Of a stretch of 64,000 nt of DNA, positions 63,481 to 64,000 are shown piece by piece. This DNA comes from Actinokineospora fastidiosa (lineage in GTDB: Bacteria; Actinomycetota; Actinomycetes; Mycobacteriales; Pseudonocardiaceae). The notes below the pieces were generated by a model. It saw nothing but the letters and a program-made list of their open reading frames with translations, was not told the origin of the DNA and searched no databases. The stretch's first letter is position 1. Every line of letters begins with the position of its first letter. The stretch is taken from positions 951,260-1,015,259 of the forward strand of contig NZ_BMRB01000002.1 of NCBI RefSeq assembly GCF_014648415.1. The letters are read 5' to 3'. A program made the translations under genes and the position numbers.

Positions 63481-64000
63481 GTGCGGAGGCGGGGCAGCGT
63501 GCTGACGGCACTCGTTCCGATTGTCCTCACGCTGGCCGGGTGCTCGACCACTGAGCCGGGCAGCGCCGTCTCCCACGAGACCGGCACGACAACGGTCCCA
63601 CCAGCCGTCACCACCCCTCCGTTGACGGAGAAGCCGGAACCGGACGCACCACCCGAGATCAGGGACGGGCCGGCACCAGGGGACTGGGCGCGGCGCCCAT
63701 GCGACCTGCTCGATGACGCGTCGGCCCGGGCGGTCGGTATCGCCGGGAGCGCCGAGGTCTCGACGATATCGACGTTGGGCGGCAAGTGTCTGCGAGAGCA
63801 GGACGGGCAACGATTGGAGTATGTCCTCTACAGCGAGTACAGCCTCTTCTATCAGCCCTACACGCGGACGACGAAATGGCGGTACTACGGCGAGGCAGGG
63901 CTAGGCAGGCAACTGGCGGGCGTGTTCGCCGACGAGGACCCACCCACCCGTGAGTGCCTGGTGGCGGTCGGCCTTACGGCGGAGTCATCGCTCGAGGTCA
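63481..64000 (+). CDS. Second DUF3558-type lipoprotein, cut by window end
   Basis: Open frame from GTG 63481 to the window edge (173 codons, no stop). Signal peptide RRRGSVLTALVPIVLTLAGC with lipobox Cys21, Thr/Pro-rich linker, then DWARRPCDLLDDASARAVGIAG, similar to the PCxLLxxxxAxxxG start of DUF3558 domains, and later GGKCLREQDG and TRECLVAV. In-frame GTG codons at 63460 and 63385 could extend the N terminus but the signal peptide favours 63481. It is a paralogue-like neighbour of the gene at 62721. The 142 bp before it hold no other gene. Confidence 0.75.
   Translation, partial: MRRRGSVLTALVPIVLTLAGCSTTEPGSAVSHETGTTTVPPAVTTPPLTEKPEPDAPPEIRDGPAPGDWARRPCDLLDDASARAVGIAGSAEVSTISTLGGKCLREQDGQRLEYVLYSEYSLFYQPYTRTTKWRYYGEAGLGRQLAGVFADEDPPTRECLVAVGLTAESSLEV

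Overview
The window is very GC-rich DNA with dense gene packing, frequent GTG/TTG starts, many 1-4 bp start/stop overlaps, a mycothiol-dependent maleylpyruvate isomerase-type enzyme, an EspR-like regulator, WXG-type proteins and DUF3558-type lipoproteins. Together these point to a chromosomal segment of an actinomycete, most likely of the order Pseudonocardiales. No rRNA, tRNA, CRISPR array, transposase, integrase or phage gene was seen.

Layout. (1) 0-20 kb is mixed: AGE-family sugar isomerase, PaaI thioesterase divergent from an LmrA/YxaF-like TetR regulator with nested operators, GntR regulators, two secreted proteins, mycothiol-dependent enzyme, small membrane proteins, FMN reductase, PadR plus membrane protein, gluconokinase divergent from an FCD-type GntR regulator, CopC protein, dGTPase-like protein, a solitary lycopene cyclase, an EAL-CBS-GGDEF protein, then glmS and mug. 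(2) 20.7-27.3 kb (minus strand) is a complete SUF iron-sulfur operon, sufR-sufB-sufD-Rieske-sufC-sufS-sufU-sufT-like, with a SufR-type operator over the sufR start codon. (3) 27.4-35.8 kb holds mptB, an ABC-2 exporter, ctaA and a quinone oxidoreductase. (4) 42.6-52.3 kb holds ctaB (minus) and the pentose-phosphate operon tkt-tal-pgi-zwf-opcA-pgl ending in an 18-bp terminator stem. From memory, blocks 2-4 follow the gene order of the Mycobacterium tuberculosis region from Rv1445c to Rv1466, so they look like an old conserved backbone.

The backbone is interrupted by accessory genes. Between the ABC exporter and ctaA lie a GNAT protein, a PadR-GyrI fusion and an EspR-like regulator facing a hairpin-rich leader. 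Between qor and ctaB lie an FKBP lipoprotein, a three-gene unit (two-TM membrane protein, cupin-like protein, HD phosphohydrolase), a DUF6328 protein, a 919-residue LAL regulator and, divergent from it, a 46-residue predicted secreted peptide.

(5) 52.3-64 kb carries an ECF sigma (SigG-like)-MFS-PEP mutase operon, a tandem glycerophosphodiesterase, a 7-bp satellite repeat, fused pabAB, an orphan histidine kinase, and at the right edge a small helical protein, a WXG-type protein and two DUF3558-like lipoproteins, the last cut by the window end.

The best candidates for undescribed biology are the LAL/secreted-peptide pair, the membrane-cupin-HD triad, the leader with two hairpins before ctaA, and the WXG/DUF3558 cassette. 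All functions are inferred by reading; no database search was run.
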